The notes: generated by a model from the sequence alone, not told the origin. A stretch of DNA of 64,000 bases from Narthecium ossifragum (GCA_963920575.1 OY986970.1:22203274-22267273); one strand, 5' to 3'; shown: positions 23,121-35,165, counted from the first letter of the stretch. Numbers and translations: made by a program.

Positions 23121-25436
23121 CTAGAGATACCAACACCCACAACGAAGAAAACTTCCAGCTGGGTTGAACAATCGGGGAAGCTCCCGACGCATGCGATCCT
23201 CACGCTCCCAAGTCAAGCTCTTAGCACTGTCGTGCTGCCATATGATCATCACTAATGGTATCGATCTGCCTCTAAGCACATGATCCAGTATGTCCGTAAT
23301 CTGCACTCGTGGCTCTATGTAGGTGGCATCCTCCTCGACTACGATGTCGGCGTGTTTGATCACATGTGACGGATCTGGAATGTACTTCCTCAGCATCAAC
23401 ACATGGAAGGTAGGATGGACTGCTGACATGTGCGGGGGTAGAGCGAACTGGTAGGTGACTACTCCAACGCGTCTGACGATTTCAAAAGGGCCCATGAACC
23501 TCGGTGCCAACTTGCCCTTACTACCAAATTTGATCGATCCTCTACGAGGAGACACCCTCAGTAACACTCTATTGCCAACTATGAACGCTAGGGGTCATCG
23601 CTTGTGATCTGCGTAGCTCTTCTGCCTACTCTGTGTTGTCATGAGTCTCTGTCTAATCTGACCCAACCGCTCTGACGACTGTCTGATGATGTCTGCGCCA
23701 GTAAGGGACGCCTCGCCAACCTTTGTTCAACACACTGGTGAGCGACATTGTCTGCCGTATAACACCTCAAAGGGTGTGAAACCCAAACTGACCTGAAAGC
23801 TGTTGTTGTAAGCAAACTCCACCAGTGTCACATGTTGCTCCCAAGTACCTCCAACATCTAACACACATGCTCTGCGCATGTCCTCCAAGATCTGGTTCGT
23901 CCGCTCTGACTGCCCATTCGTCTGAGGATGAAATGTTGTGCTGAACGTCAGTGTTGTCCCCAAGGAGTCCTGAAAGCTTCTCCATAACCTGCAGGTGAAC
24001 ACGGGGTCTCTGTCTGACATTATCGACACTGGGATGCCATGCAGTCTAACCACCTCGTCGATGTACCTCTGGCTCAGTCTGGCAACTGGGTTTGTCGTTC
24101 TAATGTGGAGAAAATGAACTGATTTGGTCAATCTATCAATGATAACCCAAATCACATTATTTCCCCCTAGGCGTCCTCGGTAGCCCGGTGACGAAGTCCA
24201 TCGCGATGTGCTCCCACTTCCAGTCTGACACTAGAAGTGGTTCTAGTAAACCCGGCGTCCGTCGGTGCTCTGCCTTCACCTTCTTACAGGTGAGGCATCT
24301 GGAAACAAACTCTGTAACATACCACTTTATTGCGCACTACCAACACTGTCGCCGTAGATCATGGTACATCTTGGTGCTCCCAGGATGAATCACAAAACTG
24401 GAGTAGTGGAACTCGCAAATGATCTCCTCTCGCAACGCGGGGTCCACTGGAACTGCAACACTGCCACTGAAGTGTAGACCACCACCTGCTGAAACTATCC
24501 AGCCCTTAATCGCGTGCCCGGTGCCGACAGCCGTACGGAATTCTACGAGCTCCAGATCTCTGCTTTGCGCCTCTATCACCCTTGTCAGAAGAACTGGGAT
24601 GCTACGAACAACATATAGAAAGCCGCCAGTCGCCTGGTTCTCGAAGTCAAGCCCATACTGACTAGCTGTCACTATTATCTGCCACTGTCGAGCCAACATC
24701 GTTGCCAAGGTCACTCTACCGTCTCTGGCCTGCCTACTAAGAGGGTCCGCTACGATATTTGCTTTACCAGGATGGTAATGCAACTAAAAGTCGTAGTCCT
24801 CTAGTAGCTCCATCCATCGATGCTACCTGAGGTTGAAGTCATATTAGGTGAATACGTGTCTCAAACTCTTGTGATCCGAGTACACCAGGAACCGTTCGCC
24901 GTAGAGGTAGTGCCGCCACGTCTTCAGTGCGAAGACAACTGCTCCAAGCTCAAAATCGTGGACTGGATAGTTCCTCTCATGGGTCTTCAGCTGTTTAGAA
25001 CCGAAGGCCACCACATGGCCCTACTGCATCAGCACACAGCCTATACCCTCCCTACTGGCGTCGCAGTGCACGCTATAGCTGACGCCTTTCTCTGGAACTA
25101 TCAGGATCGGAGCACTGGTCAACCAGGTCCTCAACTGTCGAAGCCCAGCTCGCAAGCATTGTCCGAAACGAATAGGACCACCTTCTGTGTCAGTCTGGTA
25201 AATGGCCATGCAACTCTGAAGAAGTCCCTGACAAATCTCATGTAGTATCCCGCCAAGCCGAGGAAACTGTGCACCTCGAACACTGTCTTCGGCCACTGCC
25301 ACTGTAACATTGCCTTGATCATGGCTGGATCAACCGAAATGCCTGCCGCTGACACTGCATGCTCCAGAAACTTCACTTCTGGGAGCCAAAACTTGCACTT
25401 GGAGGCGTTGGCGTACAACCTATGCTCTCTCAGTAG
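23121..25436 (-). pseudogene. T1 RNase H, integrase and chromodomain (degenerate)
   Basis: Minus-strand fragments in order are: RT/RNase H linker ([15 protein letters not shown], about 25250), RNase H tail (LEDYDF ... HYHPGKANIVADPLSR), the integrase zinc region (about 24430-24300) and the integrase core (IDRLTKSVHFL, MSDRDPVFT, HPQTNGQSERTNQ, 24155-23727). The integrase tail follows (SPRRGSIKF, GPFEIVRRVGVVTYQ), then a chromodomain-like end (VLRGRSIPLVMIIW ... LTWERED, near 23300-23190). Stops and frameshifts lie near 25437, 25131, 24784, 24300, 23727 and 23570. The chromodomain is thought to guide integration to heterochromatin in chromoviruses. The region is close in sequence to T2. Confidence 0.85.
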
Positions 25437-26540
25437 CTACAACACTGTCCTCAGATGCTGCTCATGCTCCTCCTCTATGTGTGAGTAGATCAGGATGTCG
25501 TCGACGAATACTACAATGAACTGGACCAAATACGGCCGGAAAACCCTCAACATCAGATCCATGAATGATGCTGGTGCGTTCGTCAGACCGAACGGCATCA
25601 CTGTGAACTCATACAATCCGTACCTCATACGGAAAGTCTTCTTCGGGATGTCGCAATCCCGAATCCTCAGCTGGTGATAGCCCATACGGAGATCAGTCTT
25701 CGAGAAGACTGACAAACCGCGAAGCTGGTCGAACAAGTCATCTATCCTGGGCATAGGATACATGTTCTTCACAGTCACGCTATTCAGCTTTCTGTAATCA
25801 ACACAAAGACGAAGAGTACCGTCCTTCTTCTTTGCAAACAACACAGGAGCTCCCCAAGGTGATGTGCTGGGACAGATGAAACCTCTGTTGATCAACTCAT
25901 CAAGTTGTGTCCTCAACTCCCTCTGCTCTTCTGGTGCCATCCTGAATGCTGGGAAAGAAATCAGACCGGTTCCTGGTACGAGATCTATCTCGAAGTCGAC
26001 AACTCTGGTAGGAGGAAGACATGGTAGCTCATATAGGAAGACATCTACGAACTCACAACCCACTGCTGGGAGACTGTTCTCTCGACTGCCCTCTGCAGCG
26101 AATAAGGAAAGTCGCACAAGTAAAGCTGACAACTGGCCCTCAGGGCTAGGAAAACAACAACAAGCAAGGGAATCAGCCGACTGGTGATCCCCCAATAAAA
26201 CAAAGCAAGCACCGTCGGGTGTCCAAGCAGTCACCCTACGACAACCACAGTCGATGACGGCTCGGTATGACGTCAGCCAGTCCATACCGAGAATCACGTT
26301 AAACCTGACCATGTCTAGCACCCAAAGGTTTAGAAGAACACGGAGGCCCCCAACCTCCAACCCTCAAGACCGACAAATATGCTCAACTCGAGCTCCTCCA
26401 TTGACCGGTGTGTCTAGGTGTAGTGTGGCCCCAAGTGGTTCTATCTCTAGCCCTAGCGATGCCACACACTCGCTAGCTACAAAGGAATGCGACGTCCCAG
26501 AATCTATTAGTACATTTACGAACAAACTGAAAAGTTGGAA
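25437..26540 (-). pseudogene. T1 protease and reverse transcriptase
   Basis: The minus strand has the protease motif DSGTSHSF near 26485-26520, then an open frame 26360-25437. It reads through the protease flap region (VILGMDWL), the RT N terminus ([18 protein letters not shown]), [23 protein letters not shown] and the active site FVDD (about 25498-25509). It ends at a stop after [11 protein letters not shown] frame change separates protease from RT near 26360. Catalytic residues of both enzymes are present, unlike in T2 where the protease motif is altered. A stop at the same place follows the equivalent residues in T2, so it may be shared ancestry. Confidence 0.82.
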
Positions 26541-27834
26541 TGTACCTATGAGAACCAGGGGGTTGGCCGGGGTTGGTTGGGGTTGGTGGGAGTGCTAGCA
26601 TCTGCTGGGGTGCCGGTGGGTGCTGGTAAGGCTGAATTGGTGGTTGGAATCTGTCTGGGTACTCACGGTAAGGCAGTGCGTAGACTCCTCCTCTAGGATC
26701 GCCTCGACCTCCGCCGCGGCGTCTGCCTCGCCCATCTCCCAATCTCTGCCAACCTCTGCTTGCTCCGCCTCGAATGACCTGCGCTCCCAACGTCAGACAG
26801 TCTCGATGGAAGTGCCTTGGCTGCAGGCACTTGTAGCACATAGGAGCTCCAAGTGCTAGCTCATGGCTCTGACCTCCTCCCTTGGATGTCTGCCCCTAAT
26901 GCCCAGCTGTGAGAAGTGACTGGCCTCCATGTCTAGGCTGCTACTGGTACCGGGGTGGGTGGCGCTGGTATGGCTGCTGGTGTCGTGGGTACCTTTGTCG
27001 CGGCCTCCACGAAAATCCGGCTGGACTGCCATGAGCTGCTCTCTGCAGTTGGCCTCTGCCACTGGCACTCGTAGACGGCACCGGCTAGACTGCTTTGAGC
27101 CCCGCCTCCTGCAACTGAGCCTCCATTGCCAAAGCACAGTCCAACGCCACTACGCGTACTTGCTAGCACGCTGCGCCGCGATCATCCACCTGAGTTCGCG
27201 CCTAAGCCCCCATTATAACTGCTCAGCTCTGGCAAGAGAGTCGCTCGATACTACTTCGACAAATCTAGCTAGTCTGGAGAACCTGGTTGCGTACTGCACT
27301 ATGGACTGAGTACCCCGAGAAAGAGTCTGGTACTCGCGGACAAGGGCCGAATGCGCACTACGGGGAAAGTATACCTCGAGAAAAGATGACCGGAACAAGG
27401 CCCACGATGGGTCACTCCCGTCCCTGGCGGCCTGTGTCGAACGCCACCTATCCAAAGCGTCCATGTCGAGCTAGATCGCGATAAGTCTGACCCGAATCTT
27501 CATCTTGGACGAAAAGAGTGTCAAGGACGCGACTGACTCCCTCCACCCAGTCATCCGCCATCGCTGGATCGCCCCGAGCACCATTAAACCTAGGCGGATT
27601 CAGCCTCTGGACCTAGATCACCGTTGTCGCAACAACATGTTGGTCGAGTGGAGGAGAGACCTCCTCGATGACAAAAGAAGCATCTCCCTCCACCACGACC
27701 TCAATCCTCGGCTCTGGATCTGGTGTAGGTGCCCGGGGCAAGGCTACCTTGGCCACTAAGGCCTGTCGGGCGGCACACTCATCGCGCGCATTGCCGTGAC
27801 CCAAAACCGAACAACTTGCCCGGCTCCCTACCAT
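26541..27834 (-). pseudogene. T1 gag (degenerate)
   Basis: The minus strand from 27834 holds a leader-like N terminus (PTPDPEPRIEVVVE), the gag capsid region in pieces (PSWALFRSSFLEVYFPRSA, LVREYQTLSRGTQSIVQYA, 27464-27213), then a proline/glutamine/glycine-rich linker. A zinc knuckle, CYKCLQPRHFHRDC, lies near 26838-26797. Several frameshifts divide it; T2 gag is a better copy. Role: particle assembly and RNA binding. Confidence 0.78.
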
Positions 27835-28018
27835 CTACACGTTCACCAGAGACGACAAGTATACACTCGTAAGAGACCAAAATAAAACAACAATCAATAA
27901 AGCGAAAACAAGTCACATACGAGCGCAAACAAATATGCAAGGATGTTCTAAACCTAGAACTATCCCATTCCACACTCAACCTTTATCGCAAGCCTAATAC
28001 TATCCCTGGAACGTACAG

Positions 28019-28033
28019 CCTGCTCTGATACCA
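28019..28033 (-). other. T1 primer-binding site (tRNA-iMet)
   Basis: The minus strand reads TGGTATCAGAGCAGG three bases after the 5' LTR ends. The first twelve bases are the usual complement of plant initiator tRNA-Met. T2 has the identical site at 52621-52635. Confidence 0.88.
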
Positions 28034-28036
28034 AAC

Positions 28037-28591
28037 TGTCACACCCCGACCCAGAAAACCCATCCGGACTGGGGTCTGAGGGGACCTACTACTATTCACA
28101 TCTAATCTGGCGCGATACATTGCGGAATTCAGATTTAATTTAAATATTTGAGTTCCAATGGCAAAATTGTAATTCTAAGAAACTGTTGGCAATTGAAACT
28201 TAAGGATAGAAGAGACATGATTCTATTGATTTAACATCAGAGTTGTACAGTTTAGACATCAGGTACAAATCTATGCCAAAATTCTTCAAAGAGGGAAATT
28301 ATACATTTAACAAATCCTCGAAGGATGTCTATATATAACAAAATCTATGAAAAGTACAACTGGTATCCTACAGTAACCTCAAGTGTCTCTCGAAGTCATC
28401 GCGCCGCCAAGAGCTAGTCCAGCTGGAACTGTAAAGGATGGGCTAGCGCCTGCACCTGCAAAACACAGCCTGGGTAGGAGTGAGCAACGAAGCTCAGTAG
28501 GGTTCTACTTTACATCACGACGTAAGAGAAGAAAACAACAACAATGTCGTTTCTCCGCCTAAGTCGAAAGGATGCCAAGGGGCCCTATAAC
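28037..28591 (-). repeat. T1 5' LTR, truncated
   Basis: It starts TGTCACACCCCGACCCAG and aligns with 22353-22910 throughout, then stops at 28591, where LTR X begins with TGATGAGTC. The promoter half is missing. ATAAC precedes the junction; I found no matching duplication on the far side. Confidence 0.85.
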
Positions 28592-28795
28592 TGATGAGTC
28601 ACTAAATATTCATACTTCAACCCCTTAATTTACCTTTGTTAGCCCGAGAGTATTTGTATTTGATAGTTTCTTAGTTGATTTCATGTTTAATTAAGATTCA
28701 AGTTAAAAAATACAGAAAAAGACTAATATGTTGAAATTACGCTGCTCCGCTATCAGTTTGGAAGAAATTTGATGCAGGACCAATTCTAGATTCAG
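28592..28795 (+). repeat. 5' portion of the X LTR
   Basis: It starts TGATGAGTCACTAAATATTC. It matches the start of the F LTR reverse complement at 30963 for about 130 bp, then diverges. The continuation of the same LTR type is at 37497-38764, so element E probably sits inside it. The right edge is approximate because I could not find a clean duplication. Confidence 0.65.
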
Positions 28796-29390
28796 ACCTG
28801 GCTGAGCCCAATCCAGAGAGAGTCCCTAGGCATTCAGGTCGTGTTCGAACTACCTCAGTCCGACTCAGATCTCCGTACGATTGTGACCGTCGGATGGGCA
28901 TAACATCCGGCCATGATGTCCGATTGGGGAGTGTAAACAGCCGTTTCGACTGGCTCGACGAGCTCTACCAGCCTCATCGGAGATCTTCGATCTCTCCATG
29001 ACCTGGACCTCCAAATATTCAGATTTCTTTTTTTATGGCCTAAAATTTCGTTTAGTGGAAATCTTTTGTTTTTTAGTAGGTTATCGGTCATTACTATTTT
29101 TAGCAGGTTTTCCTAGTTCTAGCCGTTTTCTTCTTTCTTAATTTCGAGATTCGTTCATTAGAAATTGGGTTTGGAGTATAATTCCTAATTTCAGTCAATC
29201 TGTAAGTTGGTCTCTCCTTATTCTACAAAAGGAGTTTAGGGTTTGTAATTCAGTCAGTTTTTTATTAATGAAGTTTTGAGTAGTTTTCTCCTGTTGAGAA
29301 TTCTGGTTTTCTCTCCCACAGAGAGAACGGTCGTCTCTCCCGTCAAGAGGCTATTCTTTCACGCTCATCCTGGGCCATAGTTGATCTACA
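28796..29390 (+). repeat. Chromovirus E 5' LTR
   Basis: About 590 bp, from 'tggctgagcccaat' to 'cttcacgctca', is repeated at about 36610-37496. It holds a promoter-like stretch, CTACAAAAGGAG, near 29224 (CTATAAAAGGAG in the 3' copy). Exact ends and the primer site are not clear: no standard tRNA complement follows. It contains no TCGA palindrome array. Confidence 0.65.
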
Positions 29391-29510
29391 GCAGGAAGTT
29401 GCCGCGCTCTAGCTTCAGCTCCAGCAACAAAACCGTGACCAAACTCCCTCTCTCTTGAAGAAGAGGAGTTGTCATCAGATGAGTCCTCCTTCCAAAATAC
29501 ATATGGTGAC
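29391..29510 (+). pseudogene. N-terminal gag fragment of E
   Basis: A frame reads EVAAL, a stop, then LQLQQQNRDQTPSLLKK. This is a glutamine-rich, coiled-coil-like start typical of chromovirus gag. It is cut off at 29510 by element F; gag resumes after 35165. Confidence 0.45.
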
Positions 29511-30963
29511 TAATCGCTCACAAACGTCGTCTTTAAAATGTTGTAAACTCAATCAAATATTAAATTTATAATCCTTATTCAATCACTACACTACTAGGTA
29601 GAATAACGGTGAAGTCGGGAGTCGATTCACAGGGAAAATGTTGGAAACCAAAATTAATTCTCAAAACCCTAAAACTAAGGAAAAGAATCAAAGATAGAAT
29701 AGAGTTATCTAAACTAACAAATAAAAGAGATAAAAGGTTGATCAATTTGAATCAATGGATAAGTGACTTAGGAATTACTCAATCCGCTCTAGTTTCGCCT
29801 TCAATCTTCTCTAGTTATCCTCTTGTTCTCTTCTCTCAACATTATGGATCATATGGCTACAAGCTCACATGAATCCCTAAAATAAAATTTATGTTTCTAA
29901 CAGCATAGCCTATCTTTCTTGGCATAGATTGTCTTCAGTACTACAATTACTTTAAGTTATACTACTCCTAATGACCTTGGCACAACCTATCCTAGCTTAG
30001 CATAGCCTATCTCACTAGCAAATCATAAATCACATGAAAACCATCCTATGAATCTCTACAATCAATCACAGAAATCATGTAGGACTGAAAATACGTCAAG
30101 GAACTCTGTTCCCTCAACTGTATTAACAATAAAAAGCAAATTCATAGGATCATGTCTTGAGAAAAATACAAGATTCAAACGAAAGAAGATAGAAAACTAT
30201 GCTAGAGTTTCATGAATAATCCTAAGTACAATAACTAGCAACTCATCTTTTGGATGAACGCCATCGGCTTGGAATAGAAAGTTGTCACCATCCACATCCT
30301 CGCTGTCTTCTCCTTCCTCCACCAAAGATTATCAAAAAGATGAGAAATTCGGCTGGAAAAGGCCTTTTAAATAGGGAAACCCTAAACTTGGACTTAAGAG
30401 TCCTATCTAGACTTAAACTTTGACTTTCCTCTTTTCGTATTTCAACTCCTATTCAGGATTCCGACTTTAACTCAATTCTGGCGCTAATTAGACTGGAATT
30501 TGAGAACGTCTGCAACAGGAAAGTTTTAGATGTTCAAGTTTTCTGTCCTATCCGGATGAGTTTATAATATTTAGAGTTATAGGGAATATTTGACGAATAT
30601 TCTACTAAACATCGATGGACCAGTTTTCCAGCAGCTATGTGTCTTGATCTTCTTCAAAACTGGAATCACTCCATCAGGAGTCTCGCAAAGTGTTCAACAT
30701 GAACATTATAGATGTTGAAGTCTTCTATTATGTACTAAATTTCCAGAATATTTAAACTTATTAAGAATTTCTGGGGAATATTCTCCTGACAGGCGATGAA
30801 ACAGTCTTTATCATATAAATTCATCTTTTTAGCTGAATTCCTTGTATTTCTTCTCATATCATGATTAAATCTGAAATCAACTAACAAACAATTAAATACA
30901 ACCACTCTAGGCCTAACAAAGGTAATTTAAGGGGTTTAATTATGAATATTTAGTGACTCATCA
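29511..30963 (-). repeat. F 3' LTR
   Basis: This 1453-bp LTR starts on the minus strand TGATGAGTCACTAAATATTC at 30963. It ends GCGATTA at 29511, where the terminal CA has changed to TA. It aligns with the two X LTR pieces in order, including the AACACTTTGCGA and GAGTTCCTTGACGTAT segments. The promoter region near 30365 reads CCCTATTTAAAAGGCC on the minus strand. Confidence 0.82.
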
Positions 30964-32420
30964 CACCCCCCAACTTACACTTTGCTAGTCCTCGAGCAAA
31001 GAGAAGATAAAAGAGAAAGCAGTAAATCTAACTAGCCACTTTCGTAGGTCACACGATTACACTTAGCATGTGCAACAAGCCTTTAAACCCCTGGGTTACC
31101 CCAGTGGGGGAGTTATAGTCTCCTGAGGGTTTTCAGGGATGACACCCACAAACATCAATACATTCCCTTGAATATATCATTTGAAATCAATCATAATACT
31201 CATCAACTCTAATGCATGAAATAGAAATAATATCCATGAATAAACATTTCAACTCATAGTCACATAAAAATATAGTAAATAAAAACATGTCATAACATAT
31301 TTCCAACACTTTAACATATTTAATCATGACTAAAAACAACTTTAACACTCATGTGTGTGACTAGGGTTCCACATGCTTCAGAGTGTCAATTATATCTAAA
31401 CACTTCAACTATTCAATATCACAATCATATTCAAGCACATATTTTCCACTTATAACATAACAATCTCTATTTTTTTTATTTTTCTTTTGTTTTCTTTTTT
31501 CTGCAGGAATTTCAACTGTTTTACGCGAACACCACGCTGGTTAGGCACACTTCCCGGTTACTAAGTTGAAAATCCTTTTTCTTGTCCTATTTTTTTTCGC
31601 ATACTCAGATAATTGCATGTGTTCATGTATTTTCTGTGTCATGATATAGAATTGTAAATCTATCCTAGTATTATGTTTAGAATCTAATATCAACCCCTTA
31701 ACATGTGGAAATGAACATGTGCATTAGGATATGTTAAGCTATCCTTAGATCATGGTAAAAGTGTTAAAGTATAGAAATAATATCATGCATAGACAAAATT
31801 TACTATTTCTTATATGGCATACAAGTCTCAAAATAATTCATAAGATAAATTTCTAAAACATGCACCTTTGTCAAATCATAACATAATTTCATTTTTTTGA
31901 CATAATTCAAGGGATGTATAATATTTGGTTACTATAAAAATAATAAGCTTGAATTCCTAGAATTCTACCCCCCAACTTAAATGTAACTGTCCGCAATAAC
32001 ACTAAGTCATAAAAAAAAATCAAAGGATAAAGGGTAGAGATAACCATAATGAATGCTTCAGAAATAGATTTCTCTCTCTTCCAATTTTAGTTTAGGCACC
32101 GCCATCATTGAATAAATACTTTCCTCCCCACCATACCCTGTCACAAAAATATATACCTTTCCAAAAAGATCAAATATAACTAATAAAAGTCCAAAAAGGT
32201 ATTAGAATCATGAAAAATTTCGGCAAAATCTCCTTTGTATTTTCATGATATATCAATCATGTACAAGCATTCATCCCGCAAAGAAAATAGAAAATGCACA
32301 GGCAGAAGTAAAGGAGATACCATCGTCATCATCTTCTCATATCAGCACAGCATCAAGTACAACTAACATCCAAAACATCCAAAAAGGTCTCAGATCAATA
32401 GCTAATCTTCATTAGAATTC
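30964..32420 (-). other. F polypurine tract and AT-rich 3' region
   Basis: The minus strand has the purine tract AAGTTGGGGGGTG (30964-30980) beside the LTR. Then comes 1.4 kb of AT-rich sequence with poly-T/poly-A runs and no convincing reading frame. A second G-rich stretch, AAGTTGGGGGGTAG on the minus strand near 31970, resembles the tract and may be a decayed or internal copy. Confidence 0.55.
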
Positions 32421-33650
32421 CTGAAATCAAGCGGTCTCACAGAAGTAGAGGTGTGGGCCTGCTAAGATGGCCAATCAAGCAAAGCCATGGCAAACCTCTG
32501 TCGTCAAGTCGTCAATCGCGGAGTCAACTACTACTGTCAGTGCAAAAATCAACCCTAGAGGCAGGTCCGGACTGGTCAAGGCTGTGGAACACTACATCGC
32601 AGAGGACTCGTAGACTCCGATCATGTGTCCTTCCTAAAGACTACTAATCCTAGGACTCAATGAAAATAGTAGGCAACAAGCTGGGATGTAGTAGATGAGA
32701 TGTGGGTAGTCTGGAGTACTTGAGTGTGGTCCTGATTGAAAATCTAAACCATCGGATGCAAAATCGGAGCGTTCTAGTACATGGATCGTGATCTGGAGCA
32801 ATCGGACGGCTGAAAGCTCACCGGCGATGGATCGACGGTGAAACCTCGTCGTCGGAGGACAGGACTGGTGGGGATAGAATCGTGAAAGGTCAAGGAATGT
32901 GTTGGTGAGGTCTGATCGAAGATTCGTGGCCTCCAGGCGGCGGAACGGCGGCGAATGACGCGGAGGATGATGGCGGCCGGAATTGGATTCTGATGATCGG
33001 AGCGCCAATCAAGGACGGGGACGATAGAGAAAGGATCATTGAAGGCAAAGGAACTGTCCTATGGTGTTCGATTGAAGAATTAGGCTTTCAGGTGGCGTAT
33101 TGAAGGCGGTCGGAGAGGTTGAGACCGCCGGAGGCGAAGCCGATGATTCAGCCATCAAAGAATGGTTTTGATGGTGGAGGAAGCTTCGCGGTGATGGGAG
33201 GAAGGTTCTGGAGGTATTAATGGGTGATGGGAGGCACGGGATGAGGAGATTGGAGATGGCCGGCAAAAGCAGGGGGCTTACCAGCGTCGGAGGAGAGGGT
33301 TCCGAGGGAAGAAGAGACCTTGGATGAAGAGGTAAGAGTATGGCGGAGGTTTTGGTGAAGGTTTGGAGGGTTGGGGATGGCCAGAGAGGTGGCGACGGGC
33401 GGCAATGGGTAACGGCTCGAGGACGAGCCGGTGAAGGCGATCGAGCCGGGACGATGAGGAACAGTGGGGGAGGAGAGAGAAAAATCCAGTGGAAAATAAG
33501 GAAAAAAAAGAAGAAGGTGGAGAAAAATTCCAGGAAAATATGGGAAAAATCCTAAAAATCAGGGGAAAATGGTAAAAATGAAATGAAATTATAAAAAGCT
33601 AAGGAAAAATCCTAAAAACTAGGTGCCTCCCAGAAAGCGCGTAAGTTTAC
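32421..33650 (-). other. GC-rich gene-like block inside F
   Basis: Base composition rises sharply here compared with both flanks. The minus strand has proline/serine-rich short frames, pyrimidine-rich leader-like sequence and a possible splice donor (GACGCTG|GTAAGC, about 33280). It resembles a plant 5' untranslated region or first exon, but I recognise no protein. It lies where Athila elements carry a post-pol region, so it may be captured host sequence. Left unassigned. Confidence 0.4.
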
Positions 33651-33658
33651 GTCTTTCG

Positions 33659-34942
33659 CTAGACGTTTCGGAAACAAGATTTAGGAGGGTGATGGCTCCA
33701 TGTGAAGAAATACATGGCCCGGATCATGGTGAAGGTATGCAGACATGCTTCATCAAAGAATAAAAAGGAGTCCTTAGCAAACAAAATATGCATAGAACTG
33801 GAACTTTTGATACGATCTTTGAGAAAGGGACGATAGGAATTGCCATGGTCTTCACTCACAACAAGGTTCTCCTCCCCACATAGTTCAATTAATGGGGATG
33901 ATATTAAAGGTAGAATTTCAAACTGAGGCTCTAGACAAGGAATATTGCTAACACCCTCATCCTCATTATGTTTATCACTAATATGCACATCATCATCAGT
34001 CAACTCATCATGTAGAAGTTCAACTTGAGGTTCCTGACAGGGGGTCTCACTAATATGCTCATCCTCATTTTGATCAGTGTAAATAGACATATTATCATCA
34101 TTAACAACCGACAATTTAGCATAACAACCCTCATCATCACTATCATCAAAAAAACTTGCTTCATAAGAATGAGTGAAATACATATAAGGCCCAGAATGTA
34201 TAACCGGATATAATTCATAAACATCATCAACTATATTATCCAAAGTTGGCAAAACAATATTTTCAGTAGCTGGTAAAACATTATCAATAGCATCATGAAC
34301 TGGCAAAGTATCACAAGCATTATAGCATGTATCAACATCGTTAGAAACATGAGCATCACAAGCATTGCCATTACAAATAGAAGGAACATAATCATTCACA
34401 TAATCATCATCTGAATCCATCTTACAAGCTAGTTGTCCGATTTGTATATCTAAATTCTTAATTGATTGAGCATTAGAGTTAACATTAGTCCCTATCCAAG
34501 CAATTGTGCTCCTAAGCTCAGTCGTCATGTCATTCATATTAGCAATGATGTTTGCATTCATGTTTTGATGTGCACTCATGATTGTGCTCAAAGTTGGTTC
34601 ATAGGGTATTTGTGGGGGAGGATATTGTTGTTCAAAACAAGGTTTAAAATTTTGAGCCGGTGTTTCTGTGTTCCATGATTGAACATTAGGAGGTTGGTAA
34701 CCTTGAAATTGCCAACTAGGGTATGTATCATTTCTAAAATTTGGATTATAAGGATATCAATGTGAATTATATGTCGCATTTGAGAAACCATATGTGTCAA
34801 TATTGTAAGCGGGTCCATAACCAAAAGGCATATCGTCATTCGACATGGCACCCGGTGGCATATAAAAATTACCCATGCATGCAAGATCACATAGACAATG
34901 ACCACAACAAAGATAAGAAATACAAACAGTGGGTTGGTCCAA
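33659..34942 (-). pseudogene. F gag-like frame with acidic C-terminal extension
   Basis: The minus strand reads a Cys-rich patch, then YGPAYNIDTYGF and YNPNFRND, the 'YNP' linker that follows the zinc knuckle in Athila gag. After a frame change near 34590, a 310-codon open frame runs to 33659. It begins MSTIMSAHQN and has a helix ending IQIGQLACKM, the counterpart of LEHQMGQMASV in A2 gag. It then departs from gag into a long Asp/Glu-rich tail (DDDYVNDY, FDDSDDEG, QNEDEHIS, DKHNEDEG). No protease motif follows. The N-terminal capsid part is missing. The acidic extension is not something I know from Athila gag; it could be an accessory protein domain or relic. Confidence 0.5.
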
Positions 34943-34956
34943 GAGACGACTGTCGC

Positions 34957-35165
34957 TGATGCGTGCTTTTGTGCGACTTGCAGAAGCGTCTCAAACAGCT
35001 AGATAAAATAACACAGAGTTTAGAACAAGCTTACTTAATTGCGCAGTTCCGATCGATCGCTCCCGTGTTCGACCGATCGCTCCTGGCTATGGGTTGCAGG
35101 TCCAAGTCCGAGAAAGTCAACTTTAGTAGCTGGACCATCCTCCGTTTCGGCACCATAACTAGCGT
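34957..35165 (+). repeat. LTR fragment G with TCGA palindromes
   Basis: It begins TGATGCGTGCTTTTGTG, like Athila LTR starts in this window. It carries CGATCGATCG near 35051 and a GACCGATCG half-site near 35072, followed by an 'aagtccgagaaagtc' segment. It stops where E gag begins. About 210 bp survive; it may be the start of a lost element or a solo LTR. Confidence 0.45.

Larger units (their letters stand above)
22353..28591 (-). mobile_element. Tekay/Del-like Ty3 chromovirus T1
   Basis: This is a minus-strand element with LTR ends TGTCACACCCC, a tRNA-iMet primer site, gag, protease, RT, RNase H, integrase and a C-terminal chromodomain. The order and the chromodomain place it among chromoviruses; the Tekay/Del assignment rests on gag and pol resemblance recalled, not searched. 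It was inserted into the MULE fragment on the left. On the right its 5' LTR is cut at 28591 by LTR X. Many stops and frameshifts show that it is old. Confidence 0.85.
29511..34956 (-). mobile_element. Athila-like, pol-less element F (one LTR retained)
   Basis: This minus-strand element has a 3' LTR (29511-30963), purine tract, long 3' region, GC-rich block and a gag-like frame. The frame ends just before a post-pol-like motif, so there is no room for pol. The 5' LTR, primer site and gag N terminus are missing at the right edge (34956). The LTR is of the X family. It looks like a non-autonomous (gag-carrying) derivative that would need enzymes in trans; that is inference. Confidence 0.6.

Noticed and set aside
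28796..29400. Clean target duplication for element E
   Set aside because: GACCA near 28779 and CACCA near 37500 are similar, but the LTR edges do not begin TG at that place, so I did not call it.
32634..33266. Minus-strand Pro/Ser-rich frames as a host protein
   Set aside because: No domain is recognisable, and frames change over a GC-rich leader-like stretch. Kept only as an unassigned block.
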